From: AP-15 sp963701815
GTDB lineage: Bacteria; Pseudomonadota; Alphaproteobacteria; ATCC43930; CGMCC-115725
Direction of reading: 5' to 3'
Assembly: GCA_963701815.1 (NCBI GenBank)
Contig: CAVPBN010000018.1
Coordinates: forward strand, 1-64,000
Length of the DNA: 64,000 nt
Under the pieces are notes generated by a model. That model saw nothing but the letters and a program-made list of their open reading frames with translations, searched no databases and was not told where the DNA came from. Position numbers and translations under genes: made by a program. The number at the start of each line of letters is the position of its first letter. The first letter of the stretch is position 1. Positions 1 through 10,116 of the stretch are shown here, piece after piece.

Positions 1-788
1 CGGCTGAGGAAATCGCGCACATCGGCGGCGCAGCGGTCGGGCACCGCGTCGCAGATATTGTGCGGCACGCCGTCATAGACCCGGAACTCGACATCCGCGA
101 GCCGGCGGAACGGCTCGTAATTGGCGACCGAGCCGACGGTCTCGGCGCCGGGGATGACGACCAGCGTCGGGCAGCCGATGCGCGCGACCTCGCCGCTCCA
201 GTCGTAGCTCGCCATCAGCAGCACGAACTTGCCGATATAGGCCGGGTCGTTCTTCGCCGCCTCGTCGAGAAACCATTCGACGAGGCCGGGATCGGCGTCG
301 GCCGGCAGCCGGTCGCGGATCGTCTCGGCGAGAAAGCCGCGCAGGCCCTTCGCCTGGATCTGCGGGATCCAGCTCGGCGCCTGGCTGTTCTTGAGCCCCG
401 GGGTCGAGCCGAACAGCAGCGAGGCTGCGCACCCGCTCGGGCCGGGTCATCGCCAGCTGCTGGCCGAGATAGCCGCCGGCCGAATTGCCGACGACATGCG
501 CGCGCTCGCAGCCGAGATGGTCGAGCAGCTCGACGACATCGGCGACCAGCCGGTCGAGCGTCAGCGGCCGGTCCGGCCGGCGGCACCTCCGAGGCGCCGT
601 GGCCGCGCAGATCGAGCCGCACCACGCGGTAATGCCGCGCGAGATGCGGGACCCAGCCGAAATAGCGCCGCGCGCTGCCCATCGCCGCGTGCAGCAGCAG
701 CACGGTCGGCGCCGTCTTCCAGGGGTCGGTGAAGTCGTCGATCGTAATAGGCGAGCCGCAGGCCGTCGCTCGCCGCAAAGCTTGCCAT
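1..788 (-). CDS. alpha/beta hydrolase, frame-broken, 3' end outside window
   Basis: This is a cytoplasmic serine hydrolase of the alpha/beta fold. Read through three apparent one-base insertions (near 430, 595 and 757), the minus strand gives a continuous protein. It starts MASFAASDGLRLAY, has an LLLHAAMG oxyanion strand and LDLRGHGAS, the nucleophile elbow VVGNSAGG (Ser), a late strand TLVVIPGAETVG, and VPHNICDAVP with the catalytic His. The start is the ATG at 788, with GGAG a few bases upstream. The last codons run off the left edge. The substrate cannot be told; 3-oxoadipate enol-lactonase-like or haloperoxidase-like members look the same. The frame breaks are probably sequence errors because no stop interrupts the corrected frame. 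Confidence 0.6.
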
Positions 789-1130
789 GGGCGTCTCCTC
801 GATCCCGCCGCCGTTATCGCCGTTGCGACCGCAATTCGAAAAGGCGACCCCTTAGCCCGGCATCTCTGGCCCGCCAAGCCGGAAACGCCGGCATGGACTT
901 GTATCCGGCGAACCCTTTCGGCTCGCGCCCGCCAACCCCGCCGGGCTCGAGAAAATTCGGGCTGGCAACTTCAACATTCAAGCCGACGGCATTTTATCCC
1001 GCGCCGCGGATCGCGTCTTCGGGCTTGCCCCGCTGGCGCCGCCACGGCATAACCCAAACCCGCGCGCGATCGATCGGCTTTGCACCTTCGCCGCCGGCGC
1101 GGTCCGGCGACGCAAGGAGCTCGCGAGCGA
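789..1130. other. intergenic region between divergent genes, no gene seen
   Basis: This stretch of about 340 bases separates the minus-strand hydrolase from the plus-strand P450. It should hold both promoters, but I see no convincing -35/-10 pair or stable hairpin. Reading frames here are only GC-rich shadows. Confidence 0.4.
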
Positions 1131-2522
1131 GTGCAACAACTTTCGACATCCGAGGAGCCCGGCAGTCTCGCCACGGTCCCGGTGATGCCGCCACGCCCGG
1201 CGCGCGCCCTCCCTTTGCTGAGTTTCCTGAAGACGGCGTCGACCAACTCGCTCGCCGCCTGCGACGAGGAGCTATTCGATGAGTTGTTCGTCCCGCGCCG
1301 CTATTTGAGCCAGCGGGTATTCTTTATCAGCGATCCGGAGGGCATCAAGCGGGTGTTCCTCGACAATGTCGAAAATTATCCGCGCGTTGCCCGAATTCGC
1401 CGGCTTTTCGAGGCCGGATTGGGTACCGGCTCGTTAGCCAGCGAAGGCGAGACCTGGTGGCGACACCGCCGGGTCGCCGCTCCGACGATCGACCGGCGGG
1501 CGATCGGGCCCGAGATCCCCACGCTGATCCGGCTGACCGAAGAGGTCGCCGACGAAATCGGGCGCTCGCCGCGCGGCGAGACTTTCGAGATGGAAGGCGA
1601 AGTCGTCAGGTTGTTGATCCGGTTGTGGAACCATGTCGTCACGGGCGGCGATCCCGGCGCGGTGGAGATGCTGAACGTGCTGTCGAAGTTCCCGCGCAAG
1701 CCGCGCCTCGCCGATCTCGCCGGCGTCTCGCGGCTGCTGGAGCCGCTCCGGCCGCGCGACCGCCGCCGCCAACCGCAGGAGTTCGACGATGCGCTCCAGG
1801 CGCTGATCGCCCAACGGGCGGAAGCGCGTTACTTCGGCGCGCACGATCTGATCTGGCGGCTGCTCAACACGCCCGATCGAAAGACAGGGAAGACATTGCC
1901 TCGGGCGGAAGTCCGCGACGAGGCCGCAAGTCTGATCGCGGGCGGGGTCTCGCCGACGGTGCGGGCCCTGACCTGGATCTGGTACCTGCTCGCGCTCGAC
2001 CCGCAGGTCGAAGCCCGCCTCCATGCCGAGCTCGACACGGTCGTGCAGGGCGCGCCGATCGCGCCGGCCCATCTGCCACAGCTCGCCTACACGCGCCAGG
2101 TCATCGAGGAGACGATGCGGCTCTATCCCCCGATCCCGGCGATCCTGCGCCAGGCGAAGGCCGAGGATGTGGTTTGCGGCCACCGCGTGCCGCGCCGGTC
2201 GATCATCGCGATCCTGCCTTGGGTGGTACATCGCCACCGCCGGCTGTGGACCGACCCGGATCGGTTCGATCCGGACAATTTCAGCCCCGCGCGGCGGGCC
2301 GCACAGCATCGGTTTGCCTATGTGCCGTTCGCCGGAGGGCCGCGCGTTTGTATCGGCGCGGCCTTTGCGATGACGCAGATGGCGATCGTCGTCGCGGTGC
2401 TGGCGCGGCGTTTCCGTTTCCGTCTCGCAGACAATCACCCGGTCGTGCCGGTCGGCCGCATCAGCTTGCACCCTTACGGCGGCCTGCACGTCACGGCGGA
2501 GCGGCGCGGCGCGGCCGCTTGA
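1131..2522 (+). CDS. cytochrome P450
   Basis: This is a heme-thiolate monooxygenase of 463 residues. The heme-binding loop FAGGPRVCIG, with the Cys ligand, lies near the C-terminus. The K-helix ExxR motif is present as EETMR. The I-helix reads AGGVSPT, where most P450s have AGxET or AGxDT, so the acid-alcohol pair is atypical (Ser-Pro-Thr). GTG at 1131 is chosen because AAGGAG lies 11 bases upstream; ATG at 1185 is an alternative. No ferredoxin or reductase gene is adjacent, so redox partners must be elsewhere. The next gene is a radical SAM protein on the same strand. The substrate is unknown. Confidence 0.85.
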   Translation: MQQLSTSEEPGSLATVPVMPPRPARALPLLSFLKTASTNSLAACDEELFDELFVPRRYLSQRVFFISDPEGIKRVFLDNVENYPRVARIRRLFEAGLGTGSLASEGETWWRHRRVAAPTIDRRAIGPEIPTLIRLTEEVADEIGRSPRGETFEMEGEVVRLLIRLWNHVVTGGDPGAVEMLNVLSKFPRKPRLADLAGVSRLLEPLRPRDRRRQPQEFDDALQALIAQRAEARYFGAHDLIWRLLNTPDRKTGKTLPRAEVRDEAASLIAGGVSPTVRALTWIWYLLALDPQVEARLHAELDTVVQGAPIAPAHLPQLAYTRQVIEETMRLYPPIPAILRQAKAEDVVCGHRVPRRSIIAILPWVVHRHRRLWTDPDRFDPDNFSPARRAAQHRFAYVPFAGGPRVCIGAAFAMTQMAIVVAVLARRFRFRLADNHPVVPVGRISLHPYGGLHVTAERRGAAA

Positions 2523-2690
2523 CAGCCCCCGGATGCCAAGGCCTATTCTCCGGGTGGCGGTTCATCGCCACAAAACTGCGCCGCCAACACGGTCGCCTCG
2601 CGGCCTGACTGAAACCGCGACAGTTCTGGCTTCTCGGCCCGCATCTTAGCCATGTCGCTGCGGACCGGGCGAGCCACGGGGAATTGCCAC

Positions 2691-4271
2691 ATGGCCGATA
2701 TCGTCCTGATAAACCCCCGTTTCGAGATATCGTATTGGGGGCTGGAGCACGCGATGCCGTTTCTCGGTCTCAAGGCGGTACTGCCGGTTGCCAGCCTGCC
2801 GCTGCTGGCGGCGTTGACGCCGCCCGAGCACACCGTCACCCTGGTCGACGAGAACGTCGAGGCGATCGACTTCGAACGGTGCGCGCAGGCCGACATCGTC
2901 GGCCTCACCGGCATGAGCGTCCAGCGACGGCGGATGCGGGAGATCATCGGCGAGTTGAGATCCCGCGCGGTCTTCACGGTCGTCGGCGGGCCCTGGGTCA
3001 CCGTGCAGGAAGACGATATCGACGGCCTGGCCGACGTCATCTTCATCGGCGAGGCCGAGGAGACCTGGCCGCGCTTCCTCGCCGAGTGGGGCGAGGGGCG
3101 CCATCGGACCCGCTACGAACAGGCCGAAAAGACCGACATGGCGACGGTCCCCGTCCCGCGCTTCGACCTGCTGAAGATGCAGCATTACGCCTTCGGCAGC
3201 GTCCAGTTCTCGCGCGGCTGCCCGTTCCAGTGCGAGTTCTGCGACATCATCGTCACCTTCGGCCGCCGCCCGCGGATCAAGACGTCGGCCCAGGTGCTCG
3301 CCGAACTCGACGCCATCGTCGCCCAAGGCAAGCGTTCCGCCTTCATCGTCGACGACAACCTGATCGGCAACAAGAAGGCGATCAAGGAGGTGCTTCGCGA
3401 GGTCGTCGCCTGGCAGGAGGCCAACGGCTACCCGCTGATGTTCTTCACCGAGGCCTCGATCGATCTGGCCGACGATGCGGAGCTGATGCAGCTGATGGTC
3501 GACGCCAACATCGGCAACGTCTTCGTCGGCATCGAGACCCCGAACGAGGCGTCGCTGCGCGAGACCAAGAAGATCCAGAACGTGCGCAGCCGCGGCGGCA
3601 CCATGCTCGACAAGGTCCATCGCATCCAGAAAGCCGGGATGGAGGTGTGGTGCGGCATGATCGTCGGCTTCGACAATGACGATCCCAGCATTTTCGAGGC
3701 GCAGCGCCAGTTCGTCCGCGAGGCGCGGATCGTCAACGCGATGGTCGGCATGTTGGTCGCGATACCCAGGACGCCGCTCTACAAGCGTCTTGCCGGCGAA
3801 GGCAGGCTCGACACCACCGGCGACCCGGCGACCTTCGGCGAGTTCGGCACCAATGTCATTCCCCTGCGGATCGGCCGGACAGCGTTGCGCGACGGATATG
3901 TCGAGCTGATGCGCGACCTAAACGCGCCGACGGCTTTTTTCGGGCGGCTCGACGCTCTCTACCTCGATGCGCGGCTGCAAATCGGACGAACCCGCGCGCG
4001 CTATCTGCGTCGTCATCCGGCACGCCGGCTCAGGCTCAATGCCAGGCTCCTGCTCGGGGCAGTCGGCATCTTCGCGCTATTGATGCGCGGCGTGCCCGAC
4101 CCGGCATTACGCCGCGAATATCGTCGCCGGATCTTGCGGGTCGCCTGGCGCAGACGGGAGGCAGAGATCATCCAGGGCTACGCGATCAAATGCGCGATGC
4201 ACTATCACGCGTACAAGATGGTGCAGGATATGGGTTCGGTGCCGCCGCCTGGAGTCCAAGCTGCCGCTTGA
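2691..4271 (+). CDS. B12-binding-domain radical SAM protein
   Basis: This 526-residue enzyme has an N-terminal cobalamin-binding-like domain (about residues 1-140; IVLINPRF, VDENVEAID, VGGPWVTV). A radical SAM core follows, with the [4Fe-4S] motif CPFQCEFC near residue 180, and then a C-terminal region resembling DUF4070. This layout is shared with hopanoid methylases such as HpnP and with methylases or cyclases of secondary metabolism. The start MADIVLINPRF at 2691 matches the usual N-terminus of the family; an upstream in-frame ATG at 2652 is less likely. The preceding P450 is co-directional, so the pair may modify one lipid or natural product. That is inference. Confidence 0.82.
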   Translation: MADIVLINPRFEISYWGLEHAMPFLGLKAVLPVASLPLLAALTPPEHTVTLVDENVEAIDFERCAQADIVGLTGMSVQRRRMREIIGELRSRAVFTVVGGPWVTVQEDDIDGLADVIFIGEAEETWPRFLAEWGEGRHRTRYEQAEKTDMATVPVPRFDLLKMQHYAFGSVQFSRGCPFQCEFCDIIVTFGRRPRIKTSAQVLAELDAIVAQGKRSAFIVDDNLIGNKKAIKEVLREVVAWQEANGYPLMFFTEASIDLADDAELMQLMVDANIGNVFVGIETPNEASLRETKKIQNVRSRGGTMLDKVHRIQKAGMEVWCGMIVGFDNDDPSIFEAQRQFVREARIVNAMVGMLVAIPRTPLYKRLAGEGRLDTTGDPATFGEFGTNVIPLRIGRTALRDGYVELMRDLNAPTAFFGRLDALYLDARLQIGRTRARYLRRHPARRLRLNARLLLGAVGIFALLMRGVPDPALRREYRRRILRVAWRRREAEIIQGYAIKCAMHYHAYKMVQDMGSVPPPGVQAAA

Positions 4272-4354
4272 GCGACGCAGGATCGGCGTGACGAGCCGCT
4301 GAGCACGCTCCGTCGCTGGCCAAGATGCCTCCTCGTCCCTGTCGCGGGCTGTCC

Positions 4355-5002
4355 CTAATCCGCGGTTCGCGGCGGCGCCAAACCGAGAAGATCGAGCAGC
4401 GGCATCAAGCTCGTTTCCCGTCGCAATGGCGTCGGCGCGCCGGCAGGGACCGTCATGCCGACGCGATCATGCCAATAGGCGGCGATGCCGAGTTCGTAGG
4501 TCCCAAAAAGGTCATATGGCGAACCCGCGACAAACAAGCAGCGTTCGGCCGTTACCCCGAGCGCGGCAAGCGCGATCCGGTAGGGCCGAGGATGGGGTTT
4601 ATAGTAGCCCGCCCGTTCGGCGGTGACGATCACCTCAAAATCTACTCCGATCCGTGCCGCAGTCCTCTGCCCCAGCACTTCGGAGCAGTTGGTCACGATC
4701 CCCAGCGGGACCGCCAGGCGCGCCGCAGCTAGGACGGCGGGGACCTCGGGCCAAGGCTCCAGCGCGGCATATCTCGCCGTAAGCTCGTCGGCGAGCCGCC
4801 GCGGCAGCCCAACCTCCGCCGCTGCTTCCGCAACCAGCACCTCATAAGCGCGGTAGCGTCCGGTCCGATAGGTGTTGTGCAGATAAGCGGCGCGCCAGCG
4901 TCCGCCGTCCTCGGCATTGCCGGCGACGATGTTCCACAATTTTCGAGAGTCGACCAGCGCCGTCAACAGATCGAACAAGACGGCATCGTATCGGCGGGCC
5001 AT
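4355..5002 (-). CDS. HAD-superfamily hydrolase
   Basis: This 215-residue haloacid-dehalogenase-like hydrolase has motif I FDLLTALVDS (nucleophile Asp), motif II as IVTNCS, motif III Lys in YYKPHP, and motif IV VAGSPYDLFG. The usual second Asp of DxDGT is replaced (DLLTALVD), as in some L-2-haloacid dehalogenase and phosphatase relatives, so a phosphatase role is uncertain. The start at 5002 lies 86 bases from the divergently transcribed LLM gene, suggesting a shared control region. It runs tail to tail with the radical SAM gene. Confidence 0.8.
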   Translation of the reverse strand: MARRYDAVLFDLLTALVDSRKLWNIVAGNAEDGGRWRAAYLHNTYRTGRYRAYEVLVAEAAAEVGLPRRLADELTARYAALEPWPEVPAVLAAARLAVPLGIVTNCSEVLGQRTAARIGVDFEVIVTAERAGYYKPHPRPYRIALAALGVTAERCLFVAGSPYDLFGTYELGIAAYWHDRVGMTVPAGAPTPLRRETSLMPLLDLLGLAPPRTAD

Positions 5003-5088
5003 TGCGAATGCTCCTTTACCGGCATTCTCGATCTGCGAAGATCGGACAACTCGCTGTGCATCGCCACCCCCCCCGCGACGGAGACATC

Positions 5089-6117
5089 ATGAAAGTCGGG
5101 ATTTTTCTGACCGGCCAGCACCCGCCCGGCAGCGACATCATCGCCGAACTCGAAGGCCAATATGCGATGGCGCGATTGGCGCGCGATCGCGGCTGGGACG
5201 CCGTCGCCACCGGCCAGCACTATTTGAGCGACGGCGTGCGCCAGCTGCAACTGGTCCCGTTTCTGGCGCGGCTCGCGGCCGAGGCGGGGGAGATGACAGG
5301 CATCGCCGGGGTGTTGCTGGCCGGCCTCCACAACCCGGTCGAGGTCGCCGAATGCATCGCCTCGCTCGACGCGATCTGGCGCGGCAATTTCGTCTTTGGC
5401 GTCGGGCTCGGCTATCGCGATGTCGAATTCGATGCGTTCGGCCTGCCCCGCGGCCAGCGCGTGCGCCGCTTCGAGGAATGCCTCGAAGTCGTCCGGCGGC
5501 TGTGGACCGAGGACAAGGTCAGCTTTGAGAATTCGGTCTGCAAATTAGTGAACGTAACCGCGACCTGCCGGCCGGTGCAAAAGCCATACCCGCCGATCTG
5601 GATCGCAGCCAACAGCGACGCTGCGGTCCGCCGCGCCGCGCGCCTCGGCGACAGCCTGTTCATCAACCCGCACGCGACGATGCCGGTCATCACCGGGCAG
5701 GTGGCGCTCTACCGCGCCGAACTGGCGCGCCACGGCAAGCCGTTCCCGGCCGTGCTGCCGTATCTGCGCGAGATCTTTTGCGCCCGCGACCAGCGCACCG
5801 CGATCGAGATGGCCGGCCCCTACCTCGCCGAGAAGTACCGGACCTACGCCCAGTGGGGACAGGACCAGGTCCTGCCCGGCCACGAATCGTTCCGCCAGTC
5901 GCTGGACGCCCTGCTGCGCGACCGGTTTGTGCTCGGCAGCCCCGAGGAATGCTACGAACAGCTCCGGCCGTGCTGGGAAGAGGCCGGATCGAACTTTCTG
6001 ATCTTCCGCACGCATTGGAGCGGTATGCCGGTCGGCCACGCACTCTCCAGCATGCGGCTGATCAGCGACGAGTTGCTGCCGGCGTTGCGGCGGGTCGCGC
6101 CCGCCGCCGTCGTCTGA
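5089..6117 (+). CDS. LLM-class flavin-dependent oxidoreductase
   Basis: This 342-residue protein belongs to the bacterial luciferase-like family. These are TIM-barrel enzymes that use reduced flavin (FMNH2 or F420H2) to hydroxylate or cleave substrates. Typical stretches are MKVGIFLTGQHPPG, FVFGVGLGYRDVEFDAFG and the late FLIFRTHWSGMP. ATG at 5089 is preceded by GGAG at good spacing; an upstream in-frame ATG at 5002 would add a non-family tail. The stop lies 9 bases before the next flavoprotein gene, so the two probably form an operon. The substrate is unknown. Confidence 0.85.
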   Translation: MKVGIFLTGQHPPGSDIIAELEGQYAMARLARDRGWDAVATGQHYLSDGVRQLQLVPFLARLAAEAGEMTGIAGVLLAGLHNPVEVAECIASLDAIWRGNFVFGVGLGYRDVEFDAFGLPRGQRVRRFEECLEVVRRLWTEDKVSFENSVCKLVNVTATCRPVQKPYPPIWIAANSDAAVRRAARLGDSLFINPHATMPVITGQVALYRAELARHGKPFPAVLPYLREIFCARDQRTAIEMAGPYLAEKYRTYAQWGQDQVLPGHESFRQSLDALLRDRFVLGSPEECYEQLRPCWEEAGSNFLIFRTHWSGMPVGHALSSMRLISDELLPALRRVAPAAVV

Positions 6118-6126
6118 GGCCGGCAG

Positions 6127-7380
6127 ATGACGCGCCAACACAATTGGGCGGATAATCACACGTTCACGGCCGGCCGCATTCATCGTCCGGCCTCGGTCGA
6201 CGAGGCGCGCCGGGTGGTGGCCCAAACGTCGCAAATTCGCGCCGTCGGCGCGCGCCACTCGTTCAACGCCATCGCCGATTTACCCGGAGATTTGATCGAT
6301 CTCGGCGACATCGATCCGGATTTCGCGCTCGACCCGGAAAAGCGAACAGTAACGGTCGGCGCCGCGACAACTTATGGGGCGCTGGCCGATTATCTGCACC
6401 GGGCAGGCTGGGGCCTGCACAATATGGCGTCTCTGCCGCACGTGTCGGTGGCGGGCGCGATCGCTACCGGCACGCACGGCTCGGGCGATCGGTTGGGCAA
6501 CCTCGCGACCGCGGTCGCCGCATTCGAGATGATCGGCGCGGGCGGCGATCTGATCGCGGTCCGCCGCGGCGACCCGGACTTTGACGGCATGGTGGTTTCG
6601 CTCGGCGCATTCGGCATCGTCACGCGGGTGACGCTCGACATCGAGCCCGGGTTCGAGATGCGGCAGGACGCGTTCGAGGGGTTGCGGTGGACCGCCGTGC
6701 TGGCCGATTTGGATGCCGTCATGTCGGCTGGGTACAGCGTCAGCCTGATGACGTCGTGGTCAGGCGATACGGTGGCCCGCCTGTGGATCAAGACGCGGCT
6801 GAAAAATGGCGGGCCGGCGGCGGTGTCGATGGCGCATCTCGGCGCCGTTGTCGCAACGCAGCCCTCGGCCCGACCCACACCGGAGGCTGTGGCGCGGCTC
6901 AATCCGTTCGGCGTCGCAGCTCCGTGGTCGCAGTGCCTGCCGCATTTCCGGAAAGATGCGGTAGTCGGGCCGGCCGGACATCTGCAGAGCGAATACATGG
7001 TGCCGCGGGCTCGGGCGGCGTCGGCGATCGAGCGGCTGCGTGCGATCGGCGACCGCATCGACCGGCTTTTGTGGGCCACCGAGATCCGCAGCATGACCGG
7101 CGACGCCTTATGGCTCAGCCCCGCCTACGGGGATGACCGGGTCGCCATCCATTTCTCCTGGCAGCGGGACATCGACGCGGTGCAGCAGATGACCGCCGAG
7201 ATCGAAGCGATGCTGCTGCCCTTCGGCGCCCGGCCCCATTGGGGCAAGATCATGAATTCCCGCGCCGCTCAATTGGCGCCGCTCTATCCGAAATTGCCGG
7301 CGTTTCGACAGCTCGCCGCGGCCTATGATCCGGCCGGGAAATTCCGCAACGAATACCTTCGCATCCATGTATTCGGCTGA
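6127..7380 (+). CDS. FAD-linked alditol/lactone oxidase family protein
   Basis: This 417-residue flavoprotein is of the vanillyl-alcohol/D-arabinono-1,4-lactone oxidase family, close to alditol oxidases. The N-terminal FAD domain has AVGARHSFN, whose His is the site of covalent flavin attachment in AldO-type enzymes, and SVAGAIATGTHGSG. The C-terminal substrate domain ends with PHWGK and FRNEYL, family signatures. It likely oxidises a polyol or sugar lactone and passes electrons to oxygen. It follows the LLM gene by 9 bases, suggesting cotranscription. No signal peptide is seen. Confidence 0.85.
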   Translation: MTRQHNWADNHTFTAGRIHRPASVDEARRVVAQTSQIRAVGARHSFNAIADLPGDLIDLGDIDPDFALDPEKRTVTVGAATTYGALADYLHRAGWGLHNMASLPHVSVAGAIATGTHGSGDRLGNLATAVAAFEMIGAGGDLIAVRRGDPDFDGMVVSLGAFGIVTRVTLDIEPGFEMRQDAFEGLRWTAVLADLDAVMSAGYSVSLMTSWSGDTVARLWIKTRLKNGGPAAVSMAHLGAVVATQPSARPTPEAVARLNPFGVAAPWSQCLPHFRKDAVVGPAGHLQSEYMVPRARAASAIERLRAIGDRIDRLLWATEIRSMTGDALWLSPAYGDDRVAIHFSWQRDIDAVQQMTAEIEAMLLPFGARPHWGKIMNSRAAQLAPLYPKLPAFRQLAAAYDPAGKFRNEYLRIHVFG

Positions 7381-7588
7381 TCGGGCCGGGTAAGCAGCGG
7401 CGCAGGCGTTACCGTCGTCGCCATGCGATGCGCCGTCGAGCGGCTCCCGAGACGCAGCTCCGACAGTTACCGACCTCGGGAGCGCTCTGCCGTATGGGCA
7501 AGGGCTTCGCAAGCGGTATAGTGGGGCTGGTGGGGTCATGTCGACAGCAGGACTGCGAGGGCGCTCACCACCTAGGGAGGGTCAACTC

Positions 7589-8711
7589 ATGGCGAATTAC
7601 CGGGTCATATCATCGGATAATCACGTGTTCGAGTCGCCGGACCTATGGACGAGCAGAGCCAAGCCGGCGTTCAAGGACCGGGTCCCCCAGCTGGTCCGCG
7701 AGTATGACGGCGACTGGTGGTATTGCGATGGCCACCGGGTGATCGGTCTGAGCCCCGGGGCGCAGACCGGCATGCGGTTCGAGGCGCCGGAAAAGATGGT
7801 TCGGACCACGACCTTCGATCGGGTCCGGCGCGGTGGCTATGTTCCCGAGGAGCACCTCAAGGACATGGACGCCGATGGGGTCGATGTCAGCATTGTCTAT
7901 CCGACGGTCGGCCTGCTGCTGTACAGCGTCCCGGACAGTGCGTTCCTGTCGGAGATTTTCCGGGGATACAATAACTGGCTCGCCGAGTTCTCCGCCGCGG
8001 AGCCCAAGCGCCTGAAGGGCATCGCGATGATCAACGTCGACGATGTGCAGGAGGGCGTCGCGGAGCTGCAGCGCTGCGCCAGGATGGGGCTGGCGGGCGG
8101 CATGATCACCGTCTATCCGCCCGAGGGGAAGGGGTACGACGATCCCATGTACGAGCCGCTGTGGGCGGCGGCCCAGGATCTCGATATTCCGCTCGGCATG
8201 CACATCGCGACCAACCGGCCGGGCCCCGGGCAGGATTTTGCGCTCGAGGACCGCAACCGCGTCCGCAATTCCTTCCTGGCCAACGCCGATCACTGGGTGC
8301 GGATGTCGCTCAGCGACATGATCTTCAGCGGCGTCTTCGAGCGCTATCCGAAACTCAAGGTCGGCACCGTCGAGCACGAACTGTCCTGGATTCCCCACTT
8401 CCTGGACCGCATCGACTACACCTACACCCAACGGGTCCAGCAGGAGCGCTATCGGTTCAAGGAGGCGATGCTGCCCAGCGACTATTTCCACCGCAACGTG
8501 TTCGCCGGCTTCCAGGAAGACGCGATGGGAATCCGCGACCGCCACATCATCGGCGTCGACAACCTGCTCTGGGGCTCGGATTATCCCCATGTCGAGTTCG
8601 ACCTTCCCGCGGAGCCGGCAGATCATCGAGGAGGTGCTGGGCGACTGCACCGAAGAGGAGAAGGCCAAGATCGCCGGCGGCAATGCTGCCCGGATCTACC
8701 ACCTCAACTAA
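7589..8711 (+). CDS. amidohydrolase family protein (frame break near 8597)
   Basis: This is a TIM-barrel metal-dependent hydrolase or decarboxylase of the amidohydrolase-2 (ACMSD-like) group, about 373 residues after correction. The N-terminal SSDNHVFE and the late WGSDYPHVE supply the usual metal-binding Asp and His. ATG at 7589 follows a strong GGGAGGG. An extra T near 8597 (GAGTTCGACC where GAGTCGACC fits) shifts the frame. The true end, reading CTEEEKAKIAGGNAARIY then a stop at 8711, lies in the next frame. Without correction the frame would run on into the IS region. The substrate is unknown; family members act on phenolic acids and related compounds. Confidence 0.75.
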
Positions 8712-8751
8712 GGCGTGCAAAACAGACAGATGGTTCCCGCTTCTTCTTTTC

Positions 8752-8795
8752 CGTCACCCCCGCTTGCGCGCCCGAAAGCGGGAATCCAATATCCA
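8752..8795. repeat. palindromic intergenic repeat
   Basis: The perfect 7-base arms CCCGCTT and AAGCGGG (8759-8782) sit in a context of CGTCACCCC and GCGGGAATCC. This resembles the short palindromic repeats commonly scattered between genes in GC-rich alphaproteobacteria. It lies just after the amidohydrolase stop and before the transposase, and may act as a transcription terminator. Confidence 0.45.
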
Positions 8796-8862
8796 AAGGC
8801 TCGACGGCTGCCCATGGACCCCCGCTTCCGCGCGCTGTCCGGGATTTTGCGAAGGTTTGGGT

Positions 8863-10077
8863 TCATTGGAAGGCGAAGCAAGGTTGCGGGTTTGGCGGCC
8901 GCGCGGCGGGCGGTTTGGGCGGTGGGGTTTTGGCTTGGCAGAGGCTGAATTGGTCGAACAGGCTGAGCTTGATGTGGGTGAGGAGCAGCGCGGTGCTGTT
9001 GTTGAAGGCGCGGGCGGCGGTGTGATGCAAGATGTGCAGCAGCATGAAGGCGATCAGCGCGACGTAGATCTGGATGCGCACGGCGTTTTCGCTGCGGCCG
9101 AGGAAGCGGCGGATCTTGAGGTTCTGCTTGAGCCACTTGAACAGCAGCTCGATGTCCCAGCGCTGTTTGTAGAGCCGGGCGATCTCGACGGCGGGCCGCT
9201 GCAGGTCGTTGCTGAGCAGATAAAGCGGCTGGTCATGATCGGGGCGGGCCACAACAATCTCGCGCAAGCTGACCTGGTAAAGCGGGTTGAGCGGCGCGCC
9301 GCCGCGTGGCTGGCGATGGCCGATCTGAAGCAAGCGGTCGGCCAGGATGCCGTCGCCTGCGGCGGTCTGTTCGGCGATCGGGCGGCAACAGGCGTTGCGC
9401 TTGCGCCGGGTGATGAAAAAGGCGCCGGCGGTCAGAATGTCGGACCACCAGCGGTAATCGGTATAGCCCTTGTCGAAGACATAAGTGGCGCCGGGCTCGA
9501 GCGGGACGCCGCGGCCCGCCACCACGTCGTCGATCTTGGCCGAGGTCACATCGAACCACACCGGGCGGGTCTGCCGCGGGTCGTAGAGCAGGTGCAATTT
9601 CAGCCCGCGCGTGCGGGAATTGGCCTCGGCCCAGGGGAAATCGTCGCCCTTCAGCGGGATCGGGGTGGCATCGAGCAGCCGGATCAGGGCCTCGCCCTGT
9701 TGGCGCAACGCCCTGGCCGCGACCGGGATCAGGGCCGTGGCGATGTCCCGGAACACCGCCGCCGGGCGATCGGCATTGGCGTCCGACAAGGTCGAGCGGC
9801 ACGGCGTCCGCAGATTGAGATGGTAAAACGACCGGCTGTGCGCCCGCAATCCGGCGACGATCTGGCGCAGGCTGCCCAACCCCGCCCACTGCGCAAACAG
9901 CAAGCTCTTCAGATGGCGCTCGCAAGTCCACGCGTTGTCGCCCCAGCCTACCCCATGATCGCCGGCATGCGCGGCAACCGCGCGGGCAATGATCCGACGA
10001 TCCAGTGGTTCCAACAGGCGGTGAAATGCGCTACGAAGGTGGGGCACGGCAGACCTCAAAATCATGTTTGGCAACAC
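8863..10077 (-). mobile_element. IS4-family transposase (insertion sequence)
   Basis: This intact 404-residue DDE transposase is typical of IS4-family elements with an N-terminal DUF4372-like region. The catalytic acids are Asp in LLDATPIP, Asp in VFDKGYTDY, and Glu in YKQRWDIELLFKWLK, which matches the Y-x2-R-x3-E-x6-K signature. The C-terminal tail is Pro/Ala rich. The element sits between the stop codons of two convergent amidohydrolase genes and so interrupts neither. I could not identify matching terminal inverted repeats or a target duplication by eye, so only the transposase gene is delimited. A palindrome ATTTTGGCCCAAAAT at 10079-10093 lies just upstream of the start. Confidence 0.9.
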
Positions 10078-10116
10078 GATTTTGGCCCAAAATGTAGGCT
10101 CTGAGATCGGATGCGT

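Noticed and set aside
1434..2489. Long minus-strand open frame opposite the P450 gene
   Set aside because: GC-rich third-position shadow. The plus strand has full P450 motifs and a ribosome binding site; the minus-strand protein has no recognisable family.
4947..4951. Idea that all one-base insertions arise at CcrM-methylated GANTC sites
   Set aside because: Three breaks (near 8597, 22701, 58408) do look like GANTC sites with an extra base, but intact GAGTC sites occur in good frames (for example here and near 7631) and most other breaks are not at GANTC.
8863..10077. Defined terminal inverted repeats of the IS4 element
   Set aside because: Both flanks were read for matching inverted ends and a target duplication; none convincing was seen, so only the transposase gene is delimited.
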